Positions 1 to 6,477 of a DNA stretch of 14,506 nucleotides are shown here, piece by piece. Source of the stretch: Negativicoccus succinicivorans (GTDB lineage Bacteria > Bacillota > Negativicutes > Veillonellales > Negativicoccaceae); NCBI RefSeq assembly GCF_018373335.1, contig NZ_JAHAHH010000029.1, positions 1 to 14,506 on the forward strand, read 5' to 3'. The translations under genes and the position numbers were made by a program. The notes under the pieces were generated by a model that saw nothing but the letters and a program-made list of their open reading frames with translations, searched no databases and was not told the origin of the DNA. The first letter of the stretch is position 1. The number at the start of each line of letters is the position of its first letter.

Positions 1-26
1 CGGCAAGCGTAATATTCACGACACAA

Positions 27-56
27 AAAAAGCATCGCCTTGCGGCGATGCTTTTT
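27..56. terminator. Bidirectional intrinsic terminator after pepT
   Basis: A perfect hairpin: AAAAAGCATCGCC at 27-39, loop TTGC at 40-43, GGCGATGCTTTTT at 44-56. The GC-rich core is flanked by A and T runs, so it can end transcription both leftward, 8 bases beyond the pepT stop codon, and rightward for any gene entering from the left edge. No coding sequence can be called in bases 1-26. Confidence 0.9.
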
Positions 57-63
57 AATTGCG

Positions 64-1323
64 TTATTTTTTTGCGTCTTCCTGAACGAGATCAATAATG
101 GTGCGAACCATTTCCGACGATTTCACTAAGGAATTAAGCGGTAAGTATTCATAGACCGAGTGGAAATTATGACCGCCGGTGAAGAAGTTCGGCGTAAAGA
201 TGCCTTGCGAAGACAGGTATGAACCGTCGGTGCCGCCGCGCATCGAAAGCGTTTTCGGCGTGATGCCGAGGCGTTCCATCGCGGTGTAAATATGATCGAC
301 GGCGAATTCGTTTTCCGGCGTTTTCGCGTCTTTAATATTGGCGTAGACATCTTCCATCGAAAGTTCGATCGTCGCGCGCGGATACCGTTCTTTTAAGAAG
401 GCGACCGCTTTTTCGATGTAATCTTTATAGCCGAGGTAACGGTCACGATGATGATCGCGGATGTTGAGTTCGACGCTCGCGTTCGACTGGTTGCCCGAAA
501 TGCCCTGCACCCAGATGTAACCGTCGGTACCGTCGGTGTTTTCCGGCGTTTTCAGGCGATCAAAATACTGCACGAAATCGCAGGCGATCAATACCGGATT
601 GACCATGTTGCCTTTCGCGGACATCGGGTGCGCGGCGATACCCTGAATGTTGATCACGGCGCTACCGGCGTTAAAGGTTTCGTAAACGACTTCGCCGATT
701 TCGCAGCAGTCGAGCGTGTACGCGAAGTCAACGGGGAAACGATCGAGTTCCATTTTTTTGCTGCCGCGCAAACCGGTTTCTTCATCCGGCACGAATGCCA
801 GGTAAATTTCACCGTGCGGCGCGCCGCTTTTTATCAGTTCGGTGATCGCGCCCATGACCGCGGCGACGCCCGCTTTGTCATCGGAACCGAGCACGGAGTT
901 GCCGGTCGTCGTCACAATCGTGTCACCGACGTAATTTTTCAACGCGGCTTCCGTTTCCGGATCGAGCACGAGATTTTTCTCTTTGTTGAGCGTAATGACG
1001 CCGCCGTCATAGTTTTCCACGACTTGCGGCGAAATTTCCGGATCGAGCTGCACGTCCACCGTATCGACGTGGGTGCAAAAACCGATGACCGGCGTACCTT
1101 CCGGGGCGTCGGCGGTGGCGGCCAAACGCGCGGTCAGCACCGCGTGCTCGCTCACATGAATATCTTCCAAGCCCAGTTCTTTTAATTCCGTTTCCAACTC
1201 GCGTACCATGTCCCACTGCATTTTCGTGCTGGGAACTTCGCTGACGGTCGGATCGCTTTGGCTGGGGATCGAGATATAACGCAAGAAACGTTCCAGTAAA
1301 GATTCACGACTCATGTATTCCAA
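64..1323 (-). CDS. pepT: Peptidase T (tripeptide aminopeptidase)
   Basis: Cytoplasmic M20-family di-zinc aminopeptidase that removes the N-terminal residue of tripeptides. The 419-aa length fits the family. Visible motifs are CTHVDTVD (metal ligand His85, with Asp87), SDDKAG at about 147-152 (bridging aspartate), PDEETG at 179-184 (catalytic and ligand Glu181/182), Asp205, the dimerisation-domain histidine AAHPMSAKG (His232), and GGHNFHSVYE with the last zinc histidine at 388. The start is taken as TTG at 1323 because an AGGAG sequence (1332-1336) lies 8 bases upstream; an ATG three codons inside, at 1314, is the alternative and would begin MSRESLLERF, like other PepT proteins. It lies 27 bases downstream of the AbgT-type transporter gene and probably shares its transcript, suggesting that imported peptide-like substrates are trimmed here. 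Confidence 0.95.
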   Translation of the reverse strand: MEYMSRESLLERFLRYISIPSQSDPTVSEVPSTKMQWDMVRELETELKELGLEDIHVSEHAVLTARLAATADAPEGTPVIGFCTHVDTVDVQLDPEISPQVVENYDGGVITLNKEKNLVLDPETEAALKNYVGDTIVTTTGNSVLGSDDKAGVAAVMGAITELIKSGAPHGEIYLAFVPDEETGLRGSKKMELDRFPVDFAYTLDCCEIGEVVYETFNAGSAVINIQGIAAHPMSAKGNMVNPVLIACDFVQYFDRLKTPENTDGTDGYIWVQGISGNQSNASVELNIRDHHRDRYLGYKDYIEKAVAFLKERYPRATIELSMEDVYANIKDAKTPENEFAVDHIYTAMERLGITPKTLSMRGGTDGSYLSSQGIFTPNFFTGGHNFHSVYEYLPLNSLVKSSEMVRTIIDLVQEDAKK

Positions 1324-1350
1324 TTTCAGGACTCCTCTCTGATTAAGCGC

Positions 1351-2898
1351 TTACGGGCGCGGATATAAGTACGAAGCTTGCAGGCCGAGCGGCAGGTCGA
1401 GCCCCCAGAACGCGTAGAGGACTATGGACAATGTCACAAGCAAGCCGATCGTATAGGGAAGCATCATGGAACTCAACGTGCCGATGCCGGCCTCTTTGAC
1501 GTATTTTTGGCAGTACGTAATGATCAAAGGATAAAACGCGAACATCGGCGTGACGACGTTGACCGCCGAGTCGCTGACGCGGAACGCTACCTGAGTAAGT
1601 TCCGGAGCGATGCCGACACCCATCAGCATCGGGACGAAGATCGGCGCCAAGATGGCCCATTTCGCCGAAGCCGAAGTAATGATCAAATTCAACATGCCGA
1701 CGAAGATAATGATTCCGCCGATGGTAAGCTGCGGCGGCATCGCCAGTGAACGCAGGAAGTCCGCGCCGGAAACGGCGAGCAGAACGCCGATCTGCGACGC
1801 GTTGAACGCGTACAGGAACTGCGCCGCAAAGAAGTAAAATACGATTAATTGCACGAGAGTATGCGTCATATCTTCCATCGCGTGGGTGACATCTTTCGGA
1901 CTTTTGAATTTGCCCGACATAATGCCGTAGATCAAACCCGTACCGCCGGCGATGACGAAGATCAACGAAACCAGGGACTGCATGACCGGTGCTTTAAAGC
2001 TCGCGATCGTGCCGTCCGGCGCGCGCCATACGGAATCCGGCGTGGACAGCGCCCAGAATAAACCGATCATGAATAAAATGAGGAAGGCGCTGGCGGCATA
2101 GAACGCGCGATTTTCTTTTGCGGTGAGCGGCTTGTTCGTTTCCGCTTCAATATCAGCATCGGTAGAAAGCGGATACATTTTCCACAGCCACGGCTCGACA
2201 ATTTTTTCGGTGATGTACCAGCAGGCGGGGATGACGGCGAACGTCGCGCCGAACATGTAGAAATAGTTACATAAAATGTTGACTTGATACGAAGGGTCGA
2301 TAATCTGCGCCGCGCTTTGCGTGAAACCCTGGATAACGGGGTCGATCGCGCTCGGCGTGTAGTTGGCGGCAAACGCGCCGGCGATACCGGCGAACGATGC
2401 GGCGATACCGGCGAGCGGATGCTTACCTACCGCGTAAAACATGTAGGCGGCAATCGGGATGATGATCACGTAACCGGTATCCGGACCGATATGGCTCAGC
2501 ATACCCGCCAAAATAATAATCGGCGAGAGCGCCGCTTTCGGCGTGACGGCGAGCAACTTGCGCAGCCCCGCGCGGATATAGCCGGAGCCGTCGGCGATGG
2601 CGATGCCCAATGTCGCTACGATGACCATGCCGAGTGGCGGGAAGCCGGAGTAATTCGTGACCATCTTCGTCATCAATTTGACGAGTTGGCTCGGCGCCAG
2701 CATGCTGATAATACGGATCGGTTCTTTGGTGACCGGATTGATATACGAGAAATGAATCGGCGACATCAGAGCCGAGATGACGCAGACAATCAAAAAGGCA
2801 CCGATAAACAAAATCGTGATATCGGGAACGCGGTTGCCCACCCTCTCGATCCAGCCCAAAATTCCTTTGGGTCTTTCCGGCGCTACAGCAGTTTTCAT
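1351..2898 (-). CDS. abgT: AbgT-family transporter (p-aminobenzoyl-glutamate transporter type)
   Basis: Polytopic inner-membrane protein of 515 aa, close to the roughly 510 aa of E. coli AbgT. Hydrophobic segments run through the whole chain (for example about 28-45, 125-155, 270-285, 305-325, 392-410, 483-500). Family signatures are NYTPSAIDPVIQGFTQ at about 179-194 and SASAKWAILAPIFVPML at about 409-425, followed by FRVSDSAVNVVTPMFAFYP. Family members import p-aminobenzoyl-glutamate (AbgT) or have been reported to export sulfonamides (MtrF, YdaH), so the substrate and direction here are not fixed by sequence. The frame is open to 3039, but ATG at 2898 is chosen: it has a purine-rich GGATGGTGG site just upstream, begins with the family-like cytoplasmic N-terminus, and lies downstream of the predicted promoter. 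It is first in an operon with pepT. The usual AbgA/AbgB hydrolase partners are not in the window. Confidence 0.9.
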   Translation of the reverse strand: MKTAVAPERPKGILGWIERVGNRVPDITILFIGAFLIVCVISALMSPIHFSYINPVTKEPIRIISMLAPSQLVKLMTKMVTNYSGFPPLGMVIVATLGIAIADGSGYIRAGLRKLLAVTPKAALSPIIILAGMLSHIGPDTGYVIIIPIAAYMFYAVGKHPLAGIAASFAGIAGAFAANYTPSAIDPVIQGFTQSAAQIIDPSYQVNILCNYFYMFGATFAVIPACWYITEKIVEPWLWKMYPLSTDADIEAETNKPLTAKENRAFYAASAFLILFMIGLFWALSTPDSVWRAPDGTIASFKAPVMQSLVSLIFVIAGGTGLIYGIMSGKFKSPKDVTHAMEDMTHTLVQLIVFYFFAAQFLYAFNASQIGVLLAVSGADFLRSLAMPPQLTIGGIIIFVGMLNLIITSASAKWAILAPIFVPMLMGVGIAPELTQVAFRVSDSAVNVVTPMFAFYPLIITYCQKYVKEAGIGTLSSMMLPYTIGLLVTLSIVLYAFWGLDLPLGLQASYLYPRP

Positions 2899-2947
2899 AA
2901 TCCACCATCCTAAAAAACAACAAATAATAAAAACACAATTGTCCATT

Positions 2948-2976
2948 AGTATAAGATTATGCGACATAAATCGCAA
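2948..2976 (-). promoter_or_regulatory. Predicted sigma-70 promoter for abgT-pepT
   Basis: Read on the minus strand: -35 TTGCGA (2976-2971), a 17-base spacer, and -10 TATACT (2953-2948). Transcription would start near 2941, about 43 bases before the abgT ATG at 2898. The spacing is ideal and the -10 matches five of six consensus bases. This also excludes the longer reading frame that begins at 3039, upstream of the promoter. Confidence 0.6.
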
Positions 2977-3193
2977 TAGCAAACTTACGTTGCGAGGCCT
3001 TCGCACGCGCCCGACAGCGCTTTCATGCACTGAACGCAACTCGCTAAACGCTTGTGTTACGGGAAAGCAATCAAAATGTTAAAAATTTCAACGACAAAGT
3101 ATACGAATTTGGCAATCGTCATAACGATGGGCCTGTTTGGTTCTGCAAAATTTACATTTTGGTTGTCGGAAAGAGGCATTTACGTGGATTCAG
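2977..3193. other. Non-coding interval between divergent promoters
   Basis: No credible gene on either strand: no reading frame here has a ribosome site and a protein-like composition. The left part (2985-3060) is GC-rich and the right part AT-rich. The only regular structure I see is a short inverted repeat, CAAAAT at 3146-3151 and ATTTTG at 3156-3161 with a 4-base centre, plus a weak ATCGT/ACGAT pair near 3114-3127. Either could be an operator, but nothing identifies a binding protein. Confidence 0.4.
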
Positions 3194-3213
3194 ATTGTAA
3201 TTTATTGTAATTT
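3194..3213 (+). repeat. Tandem 10-bp direct repeat over the -35 region
   Basis: ATTGTAATTT occurs twice in immediate succession (3194-3203 and 3204-3213). The second copy contains the -35 hexamer TTGTAA of the promoter for the gene at 3257. The copies are one helical turn apart, as expected for a pair of protein sites on one face of the DNA, though chance repetition in AT-rich DNA is possible. Confidence 0.55.
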
Positions 3214-3233
3214 TATGAAAAGTATTTTACAAT
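3205..3233 (+). promoter_or_regulatory. Predicted promoter for the 121-aa hypothetical gene
   Basis: -35 TTGTAA (3205-3210), 17-base spacer, -10 TACAAT (3228-3233). The start of transcription would fall near 3240. This rules out the in-frame ATG at 3236 and supports the ATG at 3257. Confidence 0.65.
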
Positions 3234-3256
3234 GAATGCAAATTGGAGTGCTGATT

Positions 3257-3622
3257 ATGGATTATAAAAAGCGCCGGGTCATGCTGGACGGACGGCGGGA
3301 AACGATGTATATATTTGCCTCGCCTTTGGGGCTTTTAAGCGATGTGTTTGCCGTTGATGTACGCACGCAGGGAAATGCGATTCGCACGGCGATCAGTGAA
3401 GTGCTGGATTACGAGTACGACTCGTCTTTTTACAGCGGAGAGGCGTACCTGTTTTCCGTGTACCGGGATATCACATTGATCCAGCCGTTAGGCGCGGATG
3501 ATTTGGCGCAACCTTTGGAAGTGGACACGCAGCGACTGTATATTATGATCGGTGATTTTCTCAGCGACAACGGAGAACACGTGGTGCGTTCCGATTGGGA
3601 AACAGAAAAAGAACACGGTTAA
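3257..3622 (+). CDS. Hypothetical protein, 121 aa
   Basis: I do not recognise a family. The protein starts MDYKKRRVML, has no signal peptide or membrane segment, and is acidic overall with many aromatic residues, for instance VLDYEYDSSFYSGEAY in the middle and RLYIMIGDFL near the end. It reads as a small, single-domain, soluble cytoplasmic alpha/beta protein. The ATG at 3257 has a GGAG site 8 bases upstream; an earlier in-frame ATG at 3236 lies upstream of the expected transcription start and lacks a ribosome site. It is a single-gene unit with its own promoter and its own terminator, in which the stop codon TAA forms the loop. It precedes murA, but the separate promoter and terminator give no reason to link them functionally. 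Confidence 0.75.
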   Translation: MDYKKRRVMLDGRRETMYIFASPLGLLSDVFAVDVRTQGNAIRTAISEVLDYEYDSSFYSGEAYLFSVYRDITLIQPLGADDLAQPLEVDTQRLYIMIGDFLSDNGEHVVRSDWETEKEHG

Positions 3623-3635
3623 CCGTGTTCTTTTT
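3606..3635. terminator. Intrinsic terminator containing the stop codon of the 121-aa gene
   Basis: Perfect 30-base palindrome: AAAAAGAACACGG at 3606-3618, loop TTAA at 3619-3622, CCGTGTTCTTTTT at 3623-3635. The stop codon TAA (3620-3622) lies in the loop, so the last five sense codons form the left arm. Confidence 0.9.
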
Positions 3636-3650
3636 GCATTTTCAAGCCGA

Positions 3651-3679
3651 TTGAAATAGCGTGCTATACTTGTTATTAT
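3651..3679 (+). promoter_or_regulatory. Predicted promoter for murA
   Basis: -35 TTGAAA (3651-3656), 17-base spacer, -10 TATTAT (3674-3679); each hexamer matches five of six consensus bases. It lies just beyond the upstream terminator and gives a leader of about 80 bases, which is AT-rich. A second possible -10, TACAAT at 3733-3738, has no good -35. Confidence 0.65.
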
Positions 3680-3764
3680 ATAAATATCTCGAATACAGAT
3701 AAAAATATCGATTTTATTTTTGCCATTTACGATACAATATAACCCCGATAGTGGAGGAACCAGT

Positions 3765-5015
3765 TTGGAACAATTATTCATCAAAGGCGGTCGCCGACTT
3801 TCCGGCAAAGTGCGCGTGTCGAGCGCTAAAAACGCCGTGTTGCCGATTATTGCGGCGACGATGTTGCCGATTACTCCGAGCACCCTGCCGGAGATTCCGC
3901 ATTTGGAAGATGTCACGACCATTTGCAAAGTGTTGGAGCAGCTCGGCGTCGTCGTTTCCCAAACGGACAATGAATTACGCTTTGATGCGGCGCAGTTGAC
4001 ATCCTATGAGGCGCCGTACGAATGGGTCAGCAAAATGCGGGCTTCGTTCCTTGTGATGGGGCCGCTTTTGGCGCGCCTGGGACGGGCGAAAATTTCGCTG
4101 CCGGGCGGTTGCGCGATCGGCACTCGTCCGATTGATTTGCATTTGAAAGCGTTCGCCGCGCTCGGCGCGGAAATTAATTTGGGGCACGGCTATGTGGAAG
4201 CCGTCGTGCCGAACGGTTTGAAAGGCGCGCAGATTTATCTCGATTTCCCGAGCGTCGGCGCGACCGAAAACGCGCTGATGGCGGCATGTCTTGCCGACGG
4301 TCGCACGGTCATTGAAAACGCGGCGGAAGAACCCGAAATTGTCGATCTCGTGATGTTTTTGAACAGCATGGGCGCGAACATCCGCGGCGCGGGCACGAAT
4401 GTGATTCGCATCGAAGGCGTGCAGGAACTGCACGGTGTCGTGCATAATGTCATTCCCGACCGCATCGAAGCCGGCACTTTTATGGTGGCGGCGGCCATGA
4501 CGGGCGGGGATGTGTATGTGGAAAACGCGCTGGCGGAGCACGTCAAACCGCTGGTCGCGAAGTTGAAAGAAGCGGGCGCGGCCGTGGTGGAAGATATCAA
4601 CGGCATTCGCGTAGTCGGTCCGGACCGCTTGCGGGCGGTCGATGTGAAAACATTGCCGTATCCGGGATTCCCGACCGATATGCAGGCGCAGTTTATGGCG
4701 CTCACGACGATTGCCGAAGGCACGAGCGTGGTCAAAGAAACCGTATTTGAAAATCGGTTCATGCATGTGGACGCGTTGACCCGCATGGGCGCCAAAATTA
4801 AAATTGAAGGCGGCAGCGCGGTGATCGAAGGCGTGGAACGCCTGGAAGGTTGTCCGGTTGAAGCGACCGATTTGCGCGCCGGCGCCGCCTTGGTGCTGGC
4901 CGGTTTGGTGGCGGACGGAACGACATCGGTCGGACATCTGCATCACATCGATCGCGGCTATGACCGTTTTGTAGAAAAATTGAGCGGTTTGGGAGCAGAC
5001 ATTGTTCGGAAATAA
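3765..5015 (+). CDS. murA: UDP-N-acetylglucosamine 1-carboxyvinyltransferase
   Basis: Cytoplasmic enzyme that transfers enolpyruvate from phosphoenolpyruvate to UDP-GlcNAc, the first committed step of peptidoglycan synthesis and the fosfomycin target. The 416-aa protein keeps the E. coli landmarks at nearly the same numbers: Lys22-Asn23 in SSAKNAVLPI, catalytic Cys116 in LPGGCAIGTRP, Asp305 in GFPTDMQAQ, and Arg371 in ATDLRAGAAL. Cys at this position predicts fosfomycin sensitivity of the enzyme. The start is TTG at 3765: GGAGG (3753-3757) precedes it with good spacing and the protein then starts MEQLFIKGG, as expected. The frame is open from an ATG at 3720, but that would add 15 unlikely residues and place the GGAGG inside the gene. 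The 3' end overlaps the next gene by 14 bases. Confidence 0.97.
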   Translation: MEQLFIKGGRRLSGKVRVSSAKNAVLPIIAATMLPITPSTLPEIPHLEDVTTICKVLEQLGVVVSQTDNELRFDAAQLTSYEAPYEWVSKMRASFLVMGPLLARLGRAKISLPGGCAIGTRPIDLHLKAFAALGAEINLGHGYVEAVVPNGLKGAQIYLDFPSVGATENALMAACLADGRTVIENAAEEPEIVDLVMFLNSMGANIRGAGTNVIRIEGVQELHGVVHNVIPDRIEAGTFMVAAAMTGGDVYVENALAEHVKPLVAKLKEAGAAVVEDINGIRVVGPDRLRAVDVKTLPYPGFPTDMQAQFMALTTIAEGTSVVKETVFENRFMHVDALTRMGAKIKIEGGSAVIEGVERLEGCPVEATDLRAGAALVLAGLVADGTTSVGHLHHIDRGYDRFVEKLSGLGADIVRK

Positions 5016-6120
5016 ACGCACATCAATGCGGAGTAAAAGCGCGCGGCGGACACCGCCCGCGACGCGGCAACGTCATTCGCACTCCCTGCTTGACTGGCTG
5101 GCCGGTGTCGGCGCGACGGATATCGCTGTCGATTTGGGTTCCGCCAATACGGTAGTGTATGTACGCGGTGAGGGTGTCGTGGTACGGGAACCGTCGGTGT
5201 TGGCGGTCGATCGGGAAACGCGTGAAGTCGTCGCGCTCGGCGCGAAAGCGGCGGCCTTGGCCGGACGCGTACCGCAGGAGCTTGTCTTGGTGCGACCGGT
5301 GGAACGCGGTGTCGTTACGGATTTTTCCGCGGCGGCGCACTTGGTGCGTGAACTTGTCGGGCGACAGGTTTCGGGTTTATGGAAACGTCCGCGTCTGGTG
5401 ATGACGCTGGCGGGGCGGCAAAGCGATGTCGCCGCGGCGGCTCTGTTGGGCACGGCGGCGGCTCTGGGCGCGCGGAAAGCGGTGCGTATGCCGGGAACTC
5501 TCGCCGCGGCCTACGGCGCCGATTTGGATAAAGCCAAAACAGCGGGGTTGCTGGTCGCCGATTTGGGCGCGGGTAAAACGGATTTGGCCGTGGTCGACGC
5601 TAACGGTTTGGTGGACACGGAAGTGTTGCCGCTCGGCAGTATGGATCTCGATCGGGCGATTGCGAAAATCGTCTTGCAGGAAACGGGATTATTGCTCGGC
5701 CCCCTTACCTGTGAACGCTTGAAGCAACGTTTTTGCGATTTGGATGAAAAGGCGACGGCCACATCATTGTGCGCGGGCAAAGACAGTCAAACCGGTTTGC
5801 CGCGGCAAACGGAAATCACAACAGCTATGTTGCGACCGGCGTTGGTTCCCTACGCGCATCAGATCGCGCAGGCCCTGCATGAAGTGTTGCATCAAACGCG
5901 ACCCGAACTCAGTCAATGGATTTCGTCGCACGGCATTATGCTGGTCGGCGGCGGCGCGCTTTTGCGCGGCTTGGATCGTTACTTAACGCAATTTCTCGGC
6001 GTGCCGGTGTATCTCGGCGAAGATCCGCTCTATGCGGTGGCCATCGGCGCGGGCAAAGCGCTCTTGGAAATGCCTTTGTTGCGCGATTCGCTGGGCTTTG
6101 AAAATCCGCACTCCGCGTAA
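5002..6120 (+). CDS. Divergent MreB-like rod-shape actin homologue
   Basis: Bacterial actin-fold protein of 372 aa. Recognisable elements are the phosphate-1 loop VDLGSANTVVYVRG (43-56), phosphate-2 VADLGAGKTDLAVVD (185-199), the adenosine motif MLVGGGALLRGLD (313-325) and the C-terminal EDPLYAVAIGAGKAL (340-354), matching the EDPL..VA.GTGKAL of MreB. Differences: a basic N-terminal extension of about 38 residues before the fold, GAGK in place of GGGT in phosphate-2, and P164-G165-T166 where MreB has the EEP holding the catalytic glutamate. It may therefore bind but not hydrolyse nucleotide. The TTG start at 5002 has GGGAG (4991-4995) 6 bases upstream and overlaps murA by 14 bases, so translation is coupled; an ATG at 5026 is a weaker alternative. 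The murA neighbourhood is typical for mbl/mreB paralogues in Firmicutes. Confidence 0.85.
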   Translation: MFGNKRTSMRSKSARRTPPATRQRHSHSLLDWLAGVGATDIAVDLGSANTVVYVRGEGVVVREPSVLAVDRETREVVALGAKAAALAGRVPQELVLVRPVERGVVTDFSAAAHLVRELVGRQVSGLWKRPRLVMTLAGRQSDVAAAALLGTAAALGARKAVRMPGTLAAAYGADLDKAKTAGLLVADLGAGKTDLAVVDANGLVDTEVLPLGSMDLDRAIAKIVLQETGLLLGPLTCERLKQRFCDLDEKATATSLCAGKDSQTGLPRQTEITTAMLRPALVPYAHQIAQALHEVLHQTRPELSQWISSHGIMLVGGGALLRGLDRYLTQFLGVPVYLGEDPLYAVAIGAGKALLEMPLLRDSLGFENPHSA

Positions 6121-6135
6121 ACGCCAACAGTAATA

Positions 6136-6144
6136 TGATATAAT
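6136..6144 (+). promoter_or_regulatory. Extended -10 promoter for the lipoyl-domain/S55 operon
   Basis: TGATATAAT: a consensus TATAAT (6139-6144) with the extended-10 TG one base upstream. No clear -35 is present at the expected distance, which overlaps the end of the MreB-like gene. Transcription would start near 6151, leaving a very short leader before the ATG at 6165. Confidence 0.6.
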
Positions 6145-6164
6145 AGGCATGTGAGGTGATACCT

Positions 6165-6470
6165 ATGAAAAAAAGCAAAAAACGCATGCGCGCGTCATTG
6201 TTGTTAGCCGCTGCTTTAGCTGTATTGGGCGTGGTCGGCGTCATGGCGCAGGCGGTGGTCCATACAACCGTATTAACGGGTAAAGTAACCGATGTCGTGC
6301 CGGTGGGTACGGAAGTTAAAGAAGGCACGCCGCTTGTCTCCGTCGAATCGTTGGCCGGTTCGATGCCGGCAGCGCGGGCTACGGTGGACGGCAAAGTGAC
6401 AAAAGTGGAAACGCAAGTCGGTGCAACGATCAACAAAGGCGATGAAGTCGCGATCGTGGAAACCAAATAG
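6165..6470 (+). CDS. Membrane-anchored biotinyl/lipoyl-like (barrel-sandwich hybrid) domain protein
   Basis: 101-aa protein: a basic N-terminus (MKKSKKRMRAS), one hydrophobic segment (about 11-32) acting as signal anchor or signal peptide, and then a single domain that looks like a biotinyl/lipoyl fold. Its two halves resemble each other: GKVTDV..VGTEVKEGTPLVSVE (39-61) and GKVTKVETQVGATINKGDEV (76-95), as expected from the internal symmetry of this fold. The EAMK-type lysine that receives biotin is absent; the turn reads SLAGSMPA instead, so the domain is more like the non-modified module of HlyD-type adaptor proteins. It would act outside the cytoplasmic membrane. ATG at 6165 has AGGTG six bases upstream. 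The stop codon overlaps the ribosome site of the S55 peptidase gene, so the two are co-expressed. Its exact role is unknown. Confidence 0.75.
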   Translation: MKKSKKRMRASLLLAAALAVLGVVGVMAQAVVHTTVLTGKVTDVVPVGTEVKEGTPLVSVESLAGSMPAARATVDGKVTKVETQVGATINKGDEVAIVETK

Positions 6471-6477
6471 GAGCGAT

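Noticed and set aside
448..1185. Long open frame on the plus strand opposite pepT
   Set aside because: It is antisense to a convincing peptidase T; the predicted protein is rich in Arg, His, Phe and Asp in the manner of reverse-complement frames in GC-rich genes and has no ribosome site or family motif.
2985..3062. Possible small RNA or tRNA in the GC-rich part of the 2977-3193 interval
   Set aside because: Partial complementarity such as TTGCGAG with CTCGC does not extend into a cloverleaf or a stable stem with a terminator.
3236..3256. Upstream in-frame ATG at 3236 as the start of the 121-aa gene
   Set aside because: It lies 3 bases after the -10 box, so it would not be in the transcript, and it has no ribosome site; ATG 3257 has GGAG at good spacing.
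3975..5021. 348-codon minus-strand frame opposite murA
   Set aside because: MurA on the plus strand has all catalytic residues. The antisense product is a low-complexity run of His, Arg, Phe and Ala with no recognisable domain.
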